In this document: piece by piece, positions 63,392 to 64,000 of the stretch | Numbering within the stretch: the first letter of the stretch is position 1 | Layout of the letters: each line of letters begins with the position of its first letter | Origin: Legionella rowbothamii | GTDB lineage: Bacteria > Pseudomonadota > Gammaproteobacteria > Legionellales > Legionellaceae | Direction of reading: 5' to 3' | NCBI RefSeq assembly: GCF_900639985.1 | Contig: NZ_CAAAIM010000003.1 | Location: 124,001 to 188,000 of the forward strand | Length of the DNA: 64,000 bases | Notes under the pieces: model-generated | Seen by the model: the letters and a program-made list of their open reading frames with translations, nothing else | What the model was told of the DNA's origin: nothing | Databases searched by the model: none | Program-made: the position numbers and the translations under genes

Positions 63392-64000
63392 TTACTTATC
63401 TTGCGTGGCAAAATAATTTACATCCAATTCTCTTGCTGCTTTCACATCATCCAAGCGCTTTACCGGTAAGCTATGCGGCGCATCTTTGAGTAATTGCGGA
63501 TTATCCATTGCTTCTTGACGAACGGTTTTCATTATCTGCACGAAATTATCCAACTCTTCTTTACTTTCCGTTTCTGTTGGTTCAATAAGCAAACATTCCG
63601 GGATCAATAGTGGGAAATAAGTGGTTGGAGCATGAACGCGGTAATCCAACAGCCGTTTTGCCAAATCCATGGCGGTAACACCATAAGCTTTCTTCTCTGG
63701 GTTTAAAGTGAGAATAAATTCATGAGATGCGCGTCGTGTTGGATATGCTGCTGTAAATCCGATTTTGGTGAGTTCTTTTAATAAATAATTGGCATTTAAG
63801 GTTGCGTATTCAGATACACGTAATAAACCTTCTTTACCTAAAACACGAATGTAAAAATAAGCGCGCAACAAAATACCAGCATTACCCATAAAGCAGGATA
63901 AGCGTCCGATACTTTGTGGGTAATCTACGCGCGTGGCCCATTGATAGCCAGTATCCGTCTTTTTGACCACTGGTAAGGGCATAAATGGTAACAAGCGCTT
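63392..64000 (-). CDS. gcvPB: Glycine dehydrogenase (decarboxylating) subunit 2, C-terminal part (runs off right edge)
   Basis: Only the C-terminal 202 residues are in the window. They begin KRLLPFMPLPVVKK and contain YPQSIGRLSCFMGNAGILLRAYFYIRVLGKEGL, ASHEFILTLNP and LLIEPTETESKEELDNF, the well-known GcvP C-terminal signature. The PLP-lysine segment lies upstream, outside the window. It is the PLP-dependent P-protein subunit of the glycine cleavage system. The TAA stop is at 63392-63394, 247 bp downstream of which comes kdsB, with the MITE-like repeat between them. Confidence 0.93.
   Translation of the reverse strand, partial: KRLLPFMPLPVVKKTDTGYQWATRVDYPQSIGRLSCFMGNAGILLRAYFYIRVLGKEGLLRVSEYATLNANYLLKELTKIGFTAAYPTRRASHEFILTLNPEKKAYGVTAMDLAKRLLDYRVHAPTTYFPLLIPECLLIEPTETESKEELDNFVQIMKTVRQEAMDNPQLLKDAPHSLPVKRLDDVKAARELDVNYFATQDK

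Noticed and set aside
63204..63416. 70-codon plus-strand ORF near the right edge.
   Set aside because: It lies almost entirely in the MITE-like repeat and overlaps the stop of gcvPB; chance ORF.
1..64000. CRISPR arrays, prophage modules, complete insertion sequences, rRNA genes.
   Set aside because: I saw no regularly spaced direct repeats, no integrase or transposase genes, and no rRNA sequence.

Overview
The window is a chromosomal segment of a gammaproteobacterium, almost certainly a Legionella species. AT-rich coding sequence and a ygfB-pepP-ubiH-ubiI block with divergent zapA place it in the gammaproteobacteria. Legionella is indicated by several large unrecognised proteins of Dot/Icm-effector type (ankyrin, kinase-like, GT-B-like and nucleotidyltransferase-like), by an SdbA/SdbB-type hydrolase, by an IMP-GMP-type HAD 5'-nucleotidase, and by three tandem-repeat operators matching the published Legionella PmrA box. 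The species cannot be named from this sequence alone.

Layout. 1-3.5 kb: a leftward cluster for surface-sugar or lipid modification (DegT/DnrJ aminotransferase cut by the window edge, LPG-synthase-type membrane protein, GT-C glycosyltransferase, small membrane protein). 3.6-7.2 kb: tRNA-Asn, a large palindrome, aspartate aminotransferase and uvrB. 7.4-14.0 kb: an SdbA-like alpha/beta hydrolase, a 6S RNA gene (ssrS) not in the ORF calls, a thioredoxin-fold protein, and a four-gene HlyD/ABC/TolC-type export operon. 14-20.5 kb: FMN-type glutamate synthase, zapA, and ygfB-pepP-ubiH-ubiI. 20.6-23.6 kb: a leftward ATP-grasp ligase / 7TM inactive transglutaminase / retropepsin-like protease cassette. 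23.8-28.2 kb: a 622-residue multi-TM protein behind a perfect consensus promoter, a DUF4254 protein, a solute-binding protein, a YaiI-family protein and a secreted protein. 28.3-33.9 kb: rnr-rlmB-rpiA, a 5'-nucleotidase, and a gene remnant. 34-37.8 kb: polA and lpxD. 37.9-42.1 kb: a GT-B-like protein and an ankyrin protein behind PmrA box 1. 42.4-51.4 kb: phosphohexomutase, P450, two Usp proteins, a KAS enzyme, a 105-residue membrane protein behind PmrA box 2, tandem GNAT, RMD1/YagE and a small HTH protein. 51.7-59.9 kb: a kinase-like/ankyrin protein, QueE, a hybrid histidine kinase, a secreted protein, a pseudogene, and a nucleotidyltransferase-membrane protein behind PmrA box 3. 60.1-64.0 kb: a PP2C-like protein, a histidine phosphatase, KdsB and the C-terminal end of GcvPB.

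Housekeeping genes form compact operons, with overlapping stops and starts, and alternate with single-gene accessory islands. Many of the gaps carry short hairpin repeats of at least three families. The most rewarding material is the set of candidate effectors. Three transcription units of unknown function carry the same promoter architecture (two 9-bp direct repeats 2 bp apart, then 7-8 bp, then a -10 hexamer), which predicts common PmrA control. Three further unknown proteins show enzyme-like motif sets (protein or lipid kinase, GT-B, PP2C phosphatase) that can be tested by structure prediction.
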